DNA of 64,000 nt from Alphaproteobacteria bacterium (GTDB taxonomy: Bacteria; Pseudomonadota; Alphaproteobacteria; Rhodobacterales; Rhodobacteraceae): assembly GCA_003331935.1 (NCBI GenBank), contig QOQE01000006.1:1-64000 (forward strand), given 5' to 3'. The translations under genes were made by a program, and so were the position numbers. Shown here piece after piece: positions 27,130 to 37,004 of the stretch. Positions within the stretch are counted from its first letter, which is position 1. Each line of letters opens with the position of its first letter. Under the pieces are notes generated by a model. That model saw only the letters and a list, made by a program, of their open reading frames with translations. It made no database searches and was not told the DNA's origin.

Positions 27130-28020
27130 TTGACTAGTCAAAACGCTAGATTAGGCATAATGCTTATGCTAACTGCTACTTTAGTTTTTGCTACACAAGA
27201 TGGCCTCTCAAGATATCTAGCTGAAAAATATTCTGTAACATTGACAATTATACTAAGATTCTGGGCCTTGGCTGGAGGAATTCTTTTATACTTTTTTTTG
27301 TTTAAGCAATCGCGCTCCCTTTTATTAAGCAAAAGACCTTTTCTGCAAATTTTAAGAAGTTGTATTTTAGTAGCCGAAATATTTGTCACCGTTTACTCAT
27401 TCACAATAGTTGGCCTAGTGACTACGTCTGCAATTTTTTCTAGCTATCCTTTGTTAGTTGTAATCTTCTCATATTTTATTTTAAAAGAAGAGGTCACTAA
27501 GCTGAAACTAGCTATGGTATTGGTAGGATTTTTAGGCGTACTGATCATAGTTAGACCCAGCGGTGAAGTGTTTCAAGCGCACTCAATTATTCCATTGATT
27601 GGAGCCGTTTTATTTGCTCTTTATGGTGCGTTGACTAGGATGGCAAGTTTTAGTGACAGTAGTTATACAAGTTTAATTTGGACAGGATTGATAGGAGCTT
27701 TTTTCTTGACATTTTTAGCTCCTTTTTATCTTCTGCCTATTGAAAGATCGGATATTTTTCTGATGTTAATATTATGTATTTTGGGTATCGTCGGTCATTT
27801 CATGCTTATCAAAGCATTTGAGATTGCGGAGGCTACAGTTATTCAACCTTTTGCCTACTTCCACCTAGTATTTGCTGGCATAATTGGAGTTATAGTATTT
27901 AATGAAAGTTTAACTTGGCCTATAGTCATAGGCTCTTCAATAGTTATAATTGCTGGTATTTCCTCATACACTCTAGACAACATTACCAAAAATATTACAG
28001 ACACAAAATTCAAGCAATAA
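27130..28020 (+). CDS. EamA/RhaT family (DMT superfamily) transporter
   Basis: 296 residues with about ten hydrophobic segments in two EamA repeats (about 5-140 and 150-290). It belongs to the drug/metabolite transporter superfamily; the exported solute is unknown. The start is TTG at 27130, immediately after the preceding TAA. It was preferred because the residues between it and the first internal Met fit family N-termini (SQNARLGIMLMLTATLVFA). It is likely co-translated with the hydratase gene. Confidence 0.85.
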   Translation: MTSQNARLGIMLMLTATLVFATQDGLSRYLAEKYSVTLTIILRFWALAGGILLYFFLFKQSRSLLLSKRPFLQILRSCILVAEIFVTVYSFTIVGLVTTSAIFSSYPLLVVIFSYFILKEEVTKLKLAMVLVGFLGVLIIVRPSGEVFQAHSIIPLIGAVLFALYGALTRMASFSDSSYTSLIWTGLIGAFFLTFLAPFYLLPIERSDIFLMLILCILGIVGHFMLIKAFEIAEATVIQPFAYFHLVFAGIIGVIVFNESLTWPIVIGSSIVIIAGISSYTLDNITKNITDTKFKQ

Positions 28021-28055
28021 GATATCTTTTTTGATAAAAACATCACTTTGGTAAT

Positions 28056-30143
28056 TTAAAAAAGATGGCCGAAATATTCTCTGGCTAAGTTTGGTTTTTC
28101 AATTGATCCGGAGATTTTGCTATCGTAAACCCAAATTGCTTCCAAGACGCGCTTTATGTAATTTCTTGTTTCTGGAAATGGTATCAATTCAATCCACACT
28201 AGCGGATCAATACCCTTTTTTCTTGGATCTCCCATATTAGATAACCATTTTTTTAAATTTGCTGGACCAGCATTATATGCTGCTAAGGTAAGAACTTTAC
28301 TACCCTTATATCTTTTTAATAGGTACTTTAGGTAATGTGACCCTAAGCGAATATTATAGTTTTCATCAGTAATCAGTTTTGACTTTTCATATTTAATCTT
28401 TAATTTTCCAGCTACTTCTTTTGCCGTGTTGGGCATTAGTTGCATTAATCCGAGTGCTCCTGTTCTTGACTTTGCAGCTCTAAAAAACTCACTTTCTTGT
28501 CTAATCACTGATAAAACTAGAGACTTATCAACATTCTGATCAAAAACAAAATCTTTACCAATAGGAAACAACTCACTGTATAAAGGATGTCCCTTTTGGG
28601 TTGATTTCTTCGCCACCGTCAATGAGCCTTTTATAAATCCAGCGTTATAGAGTATGTCGCAAAGTTTGTACCTTTCAGGTTCTGATAAGTCTTTAGCTAA
28701 ATACCCGAATATATAATCAGATAATACACCTCTTTCTGCAAAGTAAAGAGCAGCTGCTACCTCAACTAAGTCTCTTTGATTATCTATTTTAAAATCTTTT
28801 ATGTTAGTTTTTTCAATATAACGGGGGTTAGGCTTCATCTTCAATCTTTCGAGAGATAGCTGACCATAAAAGGTATAGTCAAAGTTCGCCGATAACGTAA
28901 AAAATTCCCTAGCACTCTTTTTGTCTCCTAATTGAATCAGAGTTCTTCCAAGCCAGTAACCAATCCTTGCACCAGCAATATCAAGTGAAATTATACTATT
29001 ATGAAAACCAATTTCGTCCAGCTGATCGGATTTTTCTTCCCACTCTTTAAGTAATGCTAAGAAATTTAAAAAATGGTCCTTCGCTAATTTAGGGTCATTG
29101 AAAAACTCTAAAGCAATAAACCCTGCTAACCATTCAAGATAAAGATAATCGCTTAAAGAATTAGGATAGTCTGCAAAGTTATATTTAGTATTTGCTATTT
29201 CATAAGCTCTGTTAGCATAGCCTCCTCTTAGAGCTCTCAAAGAGTAGATTTGCTTAATTTGAAGCCATCTTTCGTCTTCCAGAGTATCAAAATGCTTTGA
29301 TGAATATTCCCTGATTAGCTTTTGAGCTAAATCAAATTGACCAGATCTTCTCAATACGGAGATATAATCATATGTGACGCCAGCATCATTATAGTATCTC
29401 TCTTTATTTGTAATGTTTTTTGATAGTTTTTTAGTCTCTTTAAACTTCTTTATATCCTTTAGATCTTTCAAGTTTTTTCCGTCTAAAAAATCTGAAATTC
29501 TATTTAACTCATTTAAATTGGATGTTTTCTTAAAGTGATTAAATCTTAAAGTAGCCATGTCAGCTAATTTTTTTTTATAATTAGTTTTGACATAATCCCA
29601 CTGTTCATCAGTTACAGTTTGCCTGACAACTAACTTTTCCAAAACCGCATCGAATAGGTTTTTTGTGGTATTTTTACTTAGTATCTTTAAAAAAAATATC
29701 GAGCCGTTGGCTGTCTGGGGTAGGCACTCATCCTCATACAAAATATGTGAAACTTTTTTCAGCTTTTCACAAACTGCACGTAATTTAAAAAATGCCTCAA
29801 TGTCTTCTTTTTTTACACTTTCATCAATAGAAAGCTCTCCATATTTTTTCAGTAAACGCGTTTGTGGCCAATGTTCATAATATTTCAAAAATTCTGTATA
29901 TTCAGTAAAACTTCCTTCTCCTTCACGTAATTTCAGCCATTTTATTAATGCAAGTAGGTTTTTATTTTTAGTATTTTTTATTTCATCGGTCGCTTCTTCA
30001 AACATACCTGCATCGGAATACTTAAGTGCTTCCACTAAAATTTCCACATCCCCTTTATTCACATAATCTTCCAAATCGTGGGCCATACTTACCTTTAAAA
30101 AAGCAAGCGTTATAACCAGACCTAATAAAAATGAATTTTTCAT
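28056..30143 (-). CDS. slt: Soluble lytic murein transglycosylase (Slt70-like)
   Basis: 695 residues. A cleavable signal peptide (FLLGLVITLAFLKVSMA) directs export to the periplasm. A long alpha-helical superhelix (about 25-510) precedes the SLT domain (about 530-665), which has catalytic Glu550 in QESEF, GALGLMQLMPNTA at 562-574 and the AAYNAGPANLKKW motif. It cleaves peptidoglycan glycan strands to 1,6-anhydro products. It converges with the EamA gene (35-base gap) and is divergent from dapA across about 150 bases. Confidence 0.92.
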   Translation of the reverse strand: MKNSFLLGLVITLAFLKVSMAHDLEDYVNKGDVEILVEALKYSDAGMFEEATDEIKNTKNKNLLALIKWLKLREGEGSFTEYTEFLKYYEHWPQTRLLKKYGELSIDESVKKEDIEAFFKLRAVCEKLKKVSHILYEDECLPQTANGSIFFLKILSKNTTKNLFDAVLEKLVVRQTVTDEQWDYVKTNYKKKLADMATLRFNHFKKTSNLNELNRISDFLDGKNLKDLKDIKKFKETKKLSKNITNKERYYNDAGVTYDYISVLRRSGQFDLAQKLIREYSSKHFDTLEDERWLQIKQIYSLRALRGGYANRAYEIANTKYNFADYPNSLSDYLYLEWLAGFIALEFFNDPKLAKDHFLNFLALLKEWEEKSDQLDEIGFHNSIISLDIAGARIGYWLGRTLIQLGDKKSAREFFTLSANFDYTFYGQLSLERLKMKPNPRYIEKTNIKDFKIDNQRDLVEVAAALYFAERGVLSDYIFGYLAKDLSEPERYKLCDILYNAGFIKGSLTVAKKSTQKGHPLYSELFPIGKDFVFDQNVDKSLVLSVIRQESEFFRAAKSRTGALGLMQLMPNTAKEVAGKLKIKYEKSKLITDENYNIRLGSHYLKYLLKRYKGSKVLTLAAYNAGPANLKKWLSNMGDPRKKGIDPLVWIELIPFPETRNYIKRVLEAIWVYDSKISGSIEKPNLAREYFGHLF

Positions 30144-30215
30144 AATCGAATTTTACCTAGATGCATTTTATTCTTATGATATGAATGTCGAGTTTTTAAA
30201 ATTAGATATTTCTAG

Positions 30216-30236
30216 TGCAAGATTATGAATCTTGCA
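30216..30236. promoter_or_regulatory. Perfect 9-base inverted repeat upstream of dapA, operator or terminator
   Basis: TGCAAGATT (30216-30224) and AATCTTGCA (30228-30236) form a perfect inverted repeat with a 3-base centre. A T-rich tail (30239-30247) follows, so on the plus strand it resembles an intrinsic terminator, though no plus-strand gene ends nearby. It also overlaps a -35-like TTGCAG (30232-30237), 16 bases from TATTAT (30254-30259), which would make it an operator at the dapA promoter. Confidence 0.45.
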
Positions 30237-30292
30237 GATTTTTCTTTCCACTATATTATGTTAAAATCTTAAATATTGAAAAGGTTAAAATA

Positions 30293-31180
30293 ATGTTTAA
30301 AGGTTCTATCCCTGCGCTGATAACTCCGTTCAAAAACGGGGAAATAGATTTTTCTGCTCTTGAAGAATTAGTTGAGTGGCATATCAGTGAAGGAAGTTCT
30401 GCAATTGTGGCCGTTGGAACAACCGGTGAATCCCCAACACTAAGTCATCAAGAACATAAGGATGTTGTAGAAGCAATAATAAACTGTTCAAAAAAGAGGA
30501 TACCAATAATAGCTGGTGCGGGTTCAAATAGTACCACCGAGTCAATAGAACTGATGGAGTTTTCTGAAAAAGTAGGAGCTGACGCTGCCTTGGTTGTTAC
30601 TCCATACTACAACAAGCCAAATCAAAAAGGCCTTCTCAATCATTACACAACACTTCATGATAACTCGAACTTGCCCATTATAATTTATAATATCCCAGGT
30701 CGATCAATAATCGATATGGACCCTCATACGATGGGTCAATTGTCTAAATTACCCAGAATTATTGGGGTAAAAGATGCAACTGGTGATGTGTCCAGAGTTT
30801 CTGATACTAGAGAGACGTGTGGAAAGGATTTTATCCAGTTATCTGGTGAAGACGCAACCGCGTTAGGATTTAATGCGCACGGTGGTGTGGGTTGTATCTC
30901 AGTTATTGCAAATATTGCTCCAAAACTTTCAGCACTTTTTCAAAATGCAATGATTGCTGGAGATTATAGCAAAGCACTTGAGTACCAAGACAAACTGCTT
31001 CCGCTTCATCGTGCCGCTTTTGCAGAGCCAAGCCCAGGACCTACTAAATACGCTATGAGTCTACTTAAAAAATGTAAAAATGAAGTGAGAGCTCCACTTT
31101 GCACTATTTCTACTGAGACCGAGAGACAGATGAAATCAGCCATGCGTACTGCTGGTTTAATAACTGCTTCTGATGAGTAA
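30293..31180 (+). CDS. dapA: 4-hydroxy-tetrahydrodipicolinate synthase
   Basis: 295 residues. DapA condenses pyruvate with aspartate semialdehyde, the first dedicated step to lysine and meso-diaminopimelate. The Schiff-base lysine is Lys160 in GVKDATGD, with Tyr132 and Arg137 (YNIPGR), and the TTGE loop at 43-46. I chose the ATG at 30293 because [13 protein letters not shown] matches family N-termini and AAAAGG lies upstream; the frame stays open further 5', but that extension is not protein-like. Its end overlaps the smpB start by 8 bases. Confidence 0.95.
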   Translation: MFKGSIPALITPFKNGEIDFSALEELVEWHISEGSSAIVAVGTTGESPTLSHQEHKDVVEAIINCSKKRIPIIAGAGSNSTTESIELMEFSEKVGADAALVVTPYYNKPNQKGLLNHYTTLHDNSNLPIIIYNIPGRSIIDMDPHTMGQLSKLPRIIGVKDATGDVSRVSDTRETCGKDFIQLSGEDATALGFNAHGGVGCISVIANIAPKLSALFQNAMIAGDYSKALEYQDKLLPLHRAAFAEPSPGPTKYAMSLLKKCKNEVRAPLCTISTETERQMKSAMRTAGLITASDE

Positions 31181-31640
31181 AAAAAAAATATCATCGAAAA
31201 CACTCGCCGAAAACCGTAAAGCTAGATACAATTATGAGATTGGCGAAACCCTTGAATGTGGCGTGGTTTTGCTAGGGTCAGAAGTCAAATCATTGAGAAA
31301 TAGTGGCGGACTCATTGCCGAAAGCTATGCTAGCATAGAGGAAAGCGAGTTATGGCTAATTAATTGTTATATACCCCTCCACATCAATTCAAAAACATTT
31401 GGTCATGAAGAGAGAAGAAAACGCAAACTGCTCATCAATAAAAAGGAACTAAAAAAGCTGTGGGTGAATTTAAGTAGGGAAAGGATGACACTTGTTCCTC
31501 TTAAGCTTTACTTAAATGAAAAGGGAAAAGTTAAACTTTTAATTGGTGTAGCGAAAGGAAAAAAAGTGGTCGACAAGAGACAAACCGAGAAAAAAAGAGA
31601 CTGGCAAAGAGAAAAATCAAGGCTGTTAAAACAAAGCTAA
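31173..31640 (+). CDS. smpB: SsrA-binding protein SmpB
   Basis: 155 residues. SmpB binds tmRNA and delivers it to stalled ribosomes for trans-translation. The N-terminal part has [31 protein letters not shown], shown here by key residues Asn14, Arg15 and Tyr19-Tyr21, and the C-terminal tail is basic ([20 protein letters not shown]), both typical. The ATG overlaps dapA by 8 bases. The dapA-smpB pair is a common proteobacterial arrangement. No tmRNA gene was recognised in the window. Confidence 0.95.
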   Translation: MSKKKISSKTLAENRKARYNYEIGETLECGVVLLGSEVKSLRNSGGLIAESYASIEESELWLINCYIPLHINSKTFGHEERRKRKLLINKKELKKLWVNLSRERMTLVPLKLYLNEKGKVKLLIGVAKGKKVVDKRQTEKKRDWQREKSRLLKQS

Positions 31641-31642
31641 TA

Positions 31643-32287
31643 TCACACATTTATTTGACGAGCTGACAAAATTATTCTTCTAAAGGGTATCAGAAATAAT
31701 GACGCAAGAAATATTTTCACCATGAAGTCAGCTATGGCCATACTTATCCAAAAGGGTGTGTCTATGGGAAAAAAGTTCAACAGAGCTGATACCTCATTTG
31801 CCCAAGCTACATCATTTTGCGGCTCAATGAATACAAATGTTAACGAGAAAGCAACGGAGAAGAATATGAACGTGTCAAGAGCTGATCCGATTGTCGATGA
31901 AACCAAAGGGGGCACCCACCATTTTAATTTTCTAAAAAAATGGAAAATATAGGTGTCACTAAGATGTGCTATCAAGAACGCAAGTCCAGATCCTATAGCA
32001 ATTCTCAAAGTAACCAAAGGACCGAACTCACCTTCAATCTGAGAACCAATTAAGGAGCAAAAAACTCCTACTACAAAACCCCAAAGTATTACCTTTCTTG
32101 CTCTCTTTGGACCCTCTAATTTGTTTACCACATCATTAATCAAGAACGCTATTGGATATGTAAACGCTCCGTAAGTTAAGAAGGCCCCTAGATAAAACTG
32201 GACCAAAACATTAGAGAGAATAACTACCGCAGCCATCATGATAATAGCTATAAACATGGTCTTGTTGTCTGTTAACCGCTGTTCCAT
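31643..32287 (-). CDS. Queuosine precursor transporter, YhhQ/VUT family
   Basis: 214 residues with about six membrane segments. The string TYPIAFLINDVVNKLEGPKRAR at about 42-63 and the later GSALDTFIFFSVAF are typical of YhhQ proteins, which import queuosine precursors (preQ0/preQ1) for tRNA modification. It overlaps the gshB end by 16 bases and converges with smpB, leaving 2 bases. Substrate assignment is by family only; no queuosine genes adjoin. Confidence 0.85.
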   Translation of the reverse strand: MEQRLTDNKTMFIAIIMMAAVVILSNVLVQFYLGAFLTYGAFTYPIAFLINDVVNKLEGPKRARKVILWGFVVGVFCSLIGSQIEGEFGPLVTLRIAIGSGLAFLIAHLSDTYIFHFFRKLKWWVPPLVSSTIGSALDTFIFFSVAFSLTFVFIEPQNDVAWANEVSALLNFFPIDTPFWISMAIADFMVKIFLASLFLIPFRRIILSARQINV

Positions 32288-33222
32288 TTTTTCTCAACAC
32301 CTTCCCAAATCATGCTTGCGTAATTCTTATTTTCGAAACGCTCTAGCTCTTGTAAGCCCGTAGGTGAAGTCACATTTATTTCTGTTAAATGCTGACCAAT
32401 TACATCTATACCTACGAAAAATAAATTTTTTTTCTTCAATACGGGTGACAATCTTTTACATATTTCGATGTCTCTTTCCGTCAAGTCTGACTTAGTAGGG
32501 GTACCTCCAACATGCATATTCGAGCGAATGTCATCGTGAGGTGGAATACGATTTATCGCACCAATTGGCTCTCCATCAACCAAGATAATTCTCTTATCTC
32601 CGTTAGACACATCTGGTAAAAATTGCTGTACAATAATTGGCTCTCTTGAGTTATTTACAAATGTTTCAAAAAAAACATTTAAGTTTTTGTCTCCCTCAAC
32701 CAATCTGAATACACCTGTCCCCCCATTTCCATAAAGAGGCTTAAGGATGATATCTTTGTATCTTTTCCGAAATTCAATAATCGACTGTAGGCTTCTGGTA
32801 ATCACAGTTGGAGGCATCAAATCTAAAAAATCAAGGACTAATAACTTCTCTGGAGAGTTCCTGACCCAGTATGGGTCATTAAAAACTAGTGTTTGGCCTT
32901 TAAGTCTTTCAAGTAAAAAAGTCGTTGTAATGTAAAGCATGTCAAAGGGAGGGTCTTGTCTAAGGAAAACGACATCTACATCTTCTGATAAATCTATTTT
33001 TTTTTCTTTTTCAAGTGAAATGACTGGGGTTCTTTCTCTCTCTATATGAACTTTCTGGCCATGCGCAATAATATTTCCAGTTTCATATACTAAGCTTTCA
33101 GGATTAAAATAATATATTTCGTGACCCCTTTTTTGGCCTTCCTCAGCCAATCTAAATGAAGTGTCGCCACTAATATCAACATCTAATATTGGGTCCATCT
33201 GAAATGCGATCTTGAGTTTCAT
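32272..33222 (-). CDS. gshB: Glutathione synthetase
   Basis: 316 residues. GshB joins gamma-glutamylcysteine and glycine with ATP. The N-terminus (KIAFQMDPILDVDISGDTSF) is typical of the family, in which the MDP motif is followed by a Ser/Thr-Phe. The ATP-grasp core includes LKPLYGNGGTGVFR near 160-173 and the metal-site segment TEINVTSPTGLQEL near 285-298. It lies 19 bases after rsmI; the yraN gene often found between these two is missing here. Confidence 0.95.
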   Translation of the reverse strand: MKLKIAFQMDPILDVDISGDTSFRLAEEGQKRGHEIYYFNPESLVYETGNIIAHGQKVHIERERTPVISLEKEKKIDLSEDVDVVFLRQDPPFDMLYITTTFLLERLKGQTLVFNDPYWVRNSPEKLLVLDFLDLMPPTVITRSLQSIIEFRKRYKDIILKPLYGNGGTGVFRLVEGDKNLNVFFETFVNNSREPIIVQQFLPDVSNGDKRIILVDGEPIGAINRIPPHDDIRSNMHVGGTPTKSDLTERDIEICKRLSPVLKKKNLFFVGIDVIGQHLTEINVTSPTGLQELERFENKNYASMIWEGVEKKWNSG

Positions 33223-33241
33223 AAATACATACCGATTAAAG

Positions 33242-34111
33242 TTAATTTTTGTCTTTAAATACCGTGAGAGCTTTTTTGTAGATAGTTTTTCTAGGAATTT
33301 TCAGCTGCTGCGCCAAAAGATCCACTGAACCTTTCATACTCATCGACTTTCTAAGTTTTTTAAGCTGTTCGTCTAAATTTTGCAAGTCAAAACCTCGAGC
33401 CTCATTTTTTCCGACTATTATCACAAACTCCCCTTTCGAAGATCTCATTCTTTTTAAGACTTTTGCACCTTCTTCTGCCTTAAATCTTGTTATTTCTTCA
33501 TTAAATTTTGTGAGTTCCCTACAGATGCATATTTCAGTGGATGAACTGCAAGTTTCTGATAAAAGCTCCAACGTTTTTTGCATTCTCTTGCCACTCTCAA
33601 AGATAATTAAAGAAGCCTCAAGCTTCAAATAGGTTTCTAATAATTTTTTCTTCTTGCTTTTTGTATAGGGCAAAAACCCCAGAAAACTAAAAATATCGGT
33701 TGGCAACCCTGATACTGTTAGCGCTGCAATCACTGACGAGGGTCCTGGAAGGGTAAAAACTTCAAGGCCTTCTTCAATTACATTCTTTACCAACTTATAA
33801 CCTGGATCCGAGATCAATGGTGTACCAGCGTCACTTACTAACGCCACGCTTTTTCCCTCTTTTATCAGATCTACTATTTTTTTTCTTGTATTCAATGAAC
33901 TGTGATCGTGATATGAAATTATATTTTTCATCGATTTATCAATTTTCAATATTTTAAAGAGTGATTTCACGTTGCGCGTGTCTTCTCCAGCTACATAATC
34001 GGAATTACTCAACATGTGTAATGCTCTAAAGCTGATATCACTTAAACAACCTATTGGTAGTGAGACGATATGTAGGCCCGCCTTAATTTCTGGATATACA
34101 AATTCGTTCAT
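33242..34111 (-). CDS. rsmI: 16S rRNA (cytidine(1402)-2'-O)-methyltransferase
   Basis: 289 residues, tetrapyrrole-methylase fold. RsmI methylates the ribose of C1402 in the ribosomal P site. Family motifs are GEDTRNVKSLF (about 37-47), the SAM loop SDAGTPLISDPG (about 93-104) and LPGPSSVIAALTVSGLPTD. The N-terminal string, usually TPIGN, reads LPIGC here, a mild change. A basic C-terminal region completes it. It begins the rsmI-gshB-yhhQ group and is divergent from glnD across 118 bases. Confidence 0.94.
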   Translation of the reverse strand: MNEFVYPEIKAGLHIVSLPIGCLSDISFRALHMLSNSDYVAGEDTRNVKSLFKILKIDKSMKNIISYHDHSSLNTRKKIVDLIKEGKSVALVSDAGTPLISDPGYKLVKNVIEEGLEVFTLPGPSSVIAALTVSGLPTDIFSFLGFLPYTKSKKKKLLETYLKLEASLIIFESGKRMQKTLELLSETCSSSTEICICRELTKFNEEITRFKAEEGAKVLKRMRSSKGEFVIIVGKNEARGFDLQNLDEQLKKLRKSMSMKGSVDLLAQQLKIPRKTIYKKALTVFKDKN

Positions 34112-34229
34112 ACTTAAATTTTAAATTTTCTTATTTGATATAACTTCTAATTCTAAAGCTTTATGAGCAATGTAAATTTTTTTATAATTATCTCGTCTAG
34201 TGTAAATAATTATAATATTACTCTAGTTT

Positions 34230-37004
34230 ATGCAGACAGCAAATAAGACCATAGATGAATTTGATAGTTATAGTAAAAAGTTGCATAAAGAACTATTCGA
34301 CTTGGCTATTCCCTCTAACCCTGATTCAAAGACGAGAGCAAAAGTAACATCCATCCTTAAAGCTGCTAATGACCTTATGACTCGAATAGTTTTTGATTAT
34401 CTGGACGAGCACCCCTTTTCAGGTAAAGAAGCAAAAAGCCTTTTTTGTAAAAAGACAGATGTATTAGTATCGAATGTATTTAGATTAGTTAGTGAAAGAT
34501 TTCATCCGTTAACTAACCATTCCGAAAGTCTTAACTTATCGTTAGTCGCCATTGGAGGTTATGGAAGAGGTGAGATGGCTCCTTATTCTGACATAGATTT
34601 ATTATTCCTATCTCCTCACCACCAGACAGGTTGGGCTAAGAGTGTAGTTGAGTCGATACTATATGTCCTTTGGGATTTAAAGTTCAAAGTAGGTCACTCA
34701 TCTAGAACGATATCCGATTGTATACAATTAGCTTTTGATGACTTAACAATAAGAACATCAATGTTGGAAAAGAGATACTTATGCGGGAATAAAGAGTTAT
34801 TTGAAGAATTAAGTACTACGCTTAAAAGAAAAGTTTTTTCCAAAAAAGCATCAAGTTTCGTAGAGGGAAAACTTTCAGAGAGAACAGAAAGACACCTTAA
34901 GCATGCTAATGCACGGTATATGCTGGAGCCTAATATTAAAGAAGGTAAAGGAGGCTTGCGAGATCTCCATACCTTGTATTGGATATCGAAGTATATTTAT
35001 AAAACAGATGATATAGAGTCCCTTCTAGAAAAAAAAATTTTTAGAAAAAGCGAACTAGAAATATTTGCAGAAGCAGAAAACTTTCTTTGGTTCGTAAGGT
35101 GTAAGATCCACCAACTATCAGGTTACGCCAACGAAAAATTATATTTTAACATTCAAGCCGACCTAGCAAAAAGCCTAAACATTGAGGATGACAAATCAAG
35201 AAGAGGCGTAGAGATCTTTATGCAAAAATACTTTCTGCAGGCGAAAAATGTTGGAGACCTTACAAGAATATTCTTAACAGCAATTGAAGAAAATTACTTG
35301 ACTAAAAAGAAAGGGTTTAAAAGAAACCTTTCAGAATTACTTGGGCTTTCTGGAATATCCATTAAGCCATTACAACCAGGATTAATAATCGAAAAAGGCA
35401 GGCTTGATATCAAAGATAAAAAATTCTTAACAGAAAAACCTATAAATATTTTAAAGCTATTTATTTGTGCCCTTGATTCTAAGATACTAATTCACCCGCA
35501 AGCATTACGTTTAGTTTCACAAAATTTAGGTTTGGTAGACTCAAAACTAAAGAATAGTTTTGAGGCTAATGACCTTTTCTTAAGCTTATTGATCGATTAT
35601 GGTAACCCTGAGAGGGTTCTGAGAAGAATGAATGAGGTTGGCTTTCTAGGGGCCTTCATCCCTGAATTTGGCAGAATTGTAGCGTTAATGCAGTTTAACA
35701 TGTATCACTGGTTCACGGTCGACGAACATACAATTCAATGCCTTAAAGTTCTATCAGAAATTGAAAAATTACCCGAAAACTATGGAACAGCAATCCAGGA
35801 AATATTTTTGAGGAAATCTCTTAATCGAAAAATCCTGTATCTTTCTATACTCTTTCACGATATTGGAAAAGGCCTTGAAAACGATCATTCTATTGAGGGT
35901 GAGAAAATTGCTACAAAGCTATGCAAAAGATTTACATTGAAGGATAGCGAACGAAACAAAATTTCTTGGCTAGTTAGAAATCATTTAATGATGTCTGATT
36001 TTGCTCAGAAAAGAGATTTATCAGACCAAAAAACAATCATCGATTTTCAAGAACATGTCCAGGATAGAGAAACACTAGACTTATTATTTATACTCACAGT
36101 TTGCGATATAAAAGGGGTATCTTCGGATGCATGGAATAACTGGAAAAGCTCTCTACTGGAGAGCCTTTACTTTCAAACACTCCAATTGGTTTCAACAGAT
36201 GCTAAAGTTAAGACAAGATCAGAACGAATAGATTCAGCCAAAACAAAGCTAAAGGGGTATCTCAAAGAGTTTAAATACGATGCCATAGAGCAAGAAACTT
36301 CTCGTCATTTTGATGCTTACTGGTTAGTTTTAGATACTGAAACACAAATGCATATTGCTGAAATGATAAGTAGGCTTGACCAAGATCCATTGCAGGTAGA
36401 ACCTTCATATGACAATGAACGAGATATAACAAAAATAATATTTGTCATGGAAGACCACCCAGGCATTTTTTCAAGATTAGCTGGAGCATTAGCAATTGCG
36501 TCGGCCAATGTTATTGATGCGAAAACTTTTACAACAAAAGATGGCATAGCAAATTTTATATTTTGGATACAAGATAATATTGGAAAAAAATACGATGAAA
36601 GAAAAACTAAAAAGTTGCTAGATACAGTCAAGAAAACTCTGTCCGGAGAAATCATTACAAAGTCGATTCTAGAGAAGCAAGACAAAATAAAAGACCGAGA
36701 AAAGTACTTTAATGTCCCCACAAAAATTTCCTTTGATAATAAAGGTTCACATAAACAAACCATAATTGAAGTTGATACACGAGATCGATTGGGCCTTCTT
36801 TATGACATAACAAACACTCTATTTCGAAATCAAATTACGATACGGTCTGCAGTAATCGCAACCTATGGCGAGCAAGCCGTAGATACTTTCTATGTAAACG
36901 ATTTATTTGGAGAAAAAATAAACTCCTCACTAAAACTGGAGAAATTAAAGAAGGAACTTTTATTTTATCTCGAGAAACATTTTAATAAAGCCTTAAAAGT
37001 CTAA
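34230..37004 (+). CDS. glnD: Bifunctional [protein-PII] uridylyltransferase/uridylyl-removing enzyme
   Basis: 924 residues. GlnD senses glutamine and uridylylates or deuridylylates PII to control nitrogen assimilation. The nucleotidyltransferase motif GGYGRGEMAPYSDIDLL contains Asp121 and Asp123. The HD domain follows with LFHDIGKG near 545 and an HSIEGE string. Two ACT domains end the protein (about 730-810 and 845-920; VMEDHPGIFSRLAGAL and VDTRDRLGLLYDITNTL). All functional regions look intact. It overlaps murJ by one base, and leads the glnD-murJ-trpS series typical of alphaproteobacteria. Confidence 0.96.
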   Translation: MQTANKTIDEFDSYSKKLHKELFDLAIPSNPDSKTRAKVTSILKAANDLMTRIVFDYLDEHPFSGKEAKSLFCKKTDVLVSNVFRLVSERFHPLTNHSESLNLSLVAIGGYGRGEMAPYSDIDLLFLSPHHQTGWAKSVVESILYVLWDLKFKVGHSSRTISDCIQLAFDDLTIRTSMLEKRYLCGNKELFEELSTTLKRKVFSKKASSFVEGKLSERTERHLKHANARYMLEPNIKEGKGGLRDLHTLYWISKYIYKTDDIESLLEKKIFRKSELEIFAEAENFLWFVRCKIHQLSGYANEKLYFNIQADLAKSLNIEDDKSRRGVEIFMQKYFLQAKNVGDLTRIFLTAIEENYLTKKKGFKRNLSELLGLSGISIKPLQPGLIIEKGRLDIKDKKFLTEKPINILKLFICALDSKILIHPQALRLVSQNLGLVDSKLKNSFEANDLFLSLLIDYGNPERVLRRMNEVGFLGAFIPEFGRIVALMQFNMYHWFTVDEHTIQCLKVLSEIEKLPENYGTAIQEIFLRKSLNRKILYLSILFHDIGKGLENDHSIEGEKIATKLCKRFTLKDSERNKISWLVRNHLMMSDFAQKRDLSDQKTIIDFQEHVQDRETLDLLFILTVCDIKGVSSDAWNNWKSSLLESLYFQTLQLVSTDAKVKTRSERIDSAKTKLKGYLKEFKYDAIEQETSRHFDAYWLVLDTETQMHIAEMISRLDQDPLQVEPSYDNERDITKIIFVMEDHPGIFSRLAGALAIASANVIDAKTFTTKDGIANFIFWIQDNIGKKYDERKTKKLLDTVKKTLSGEIITKSILEKQDKIKDREKYFNVPTKISFDNKGSHKQTIIEVDTRDRLGLLYDITNTLFRNQITIRSAVIATYGEQAVDTFYVNDLFGEKINSSLKLEKLKKELLFYLEKHFNKALKV

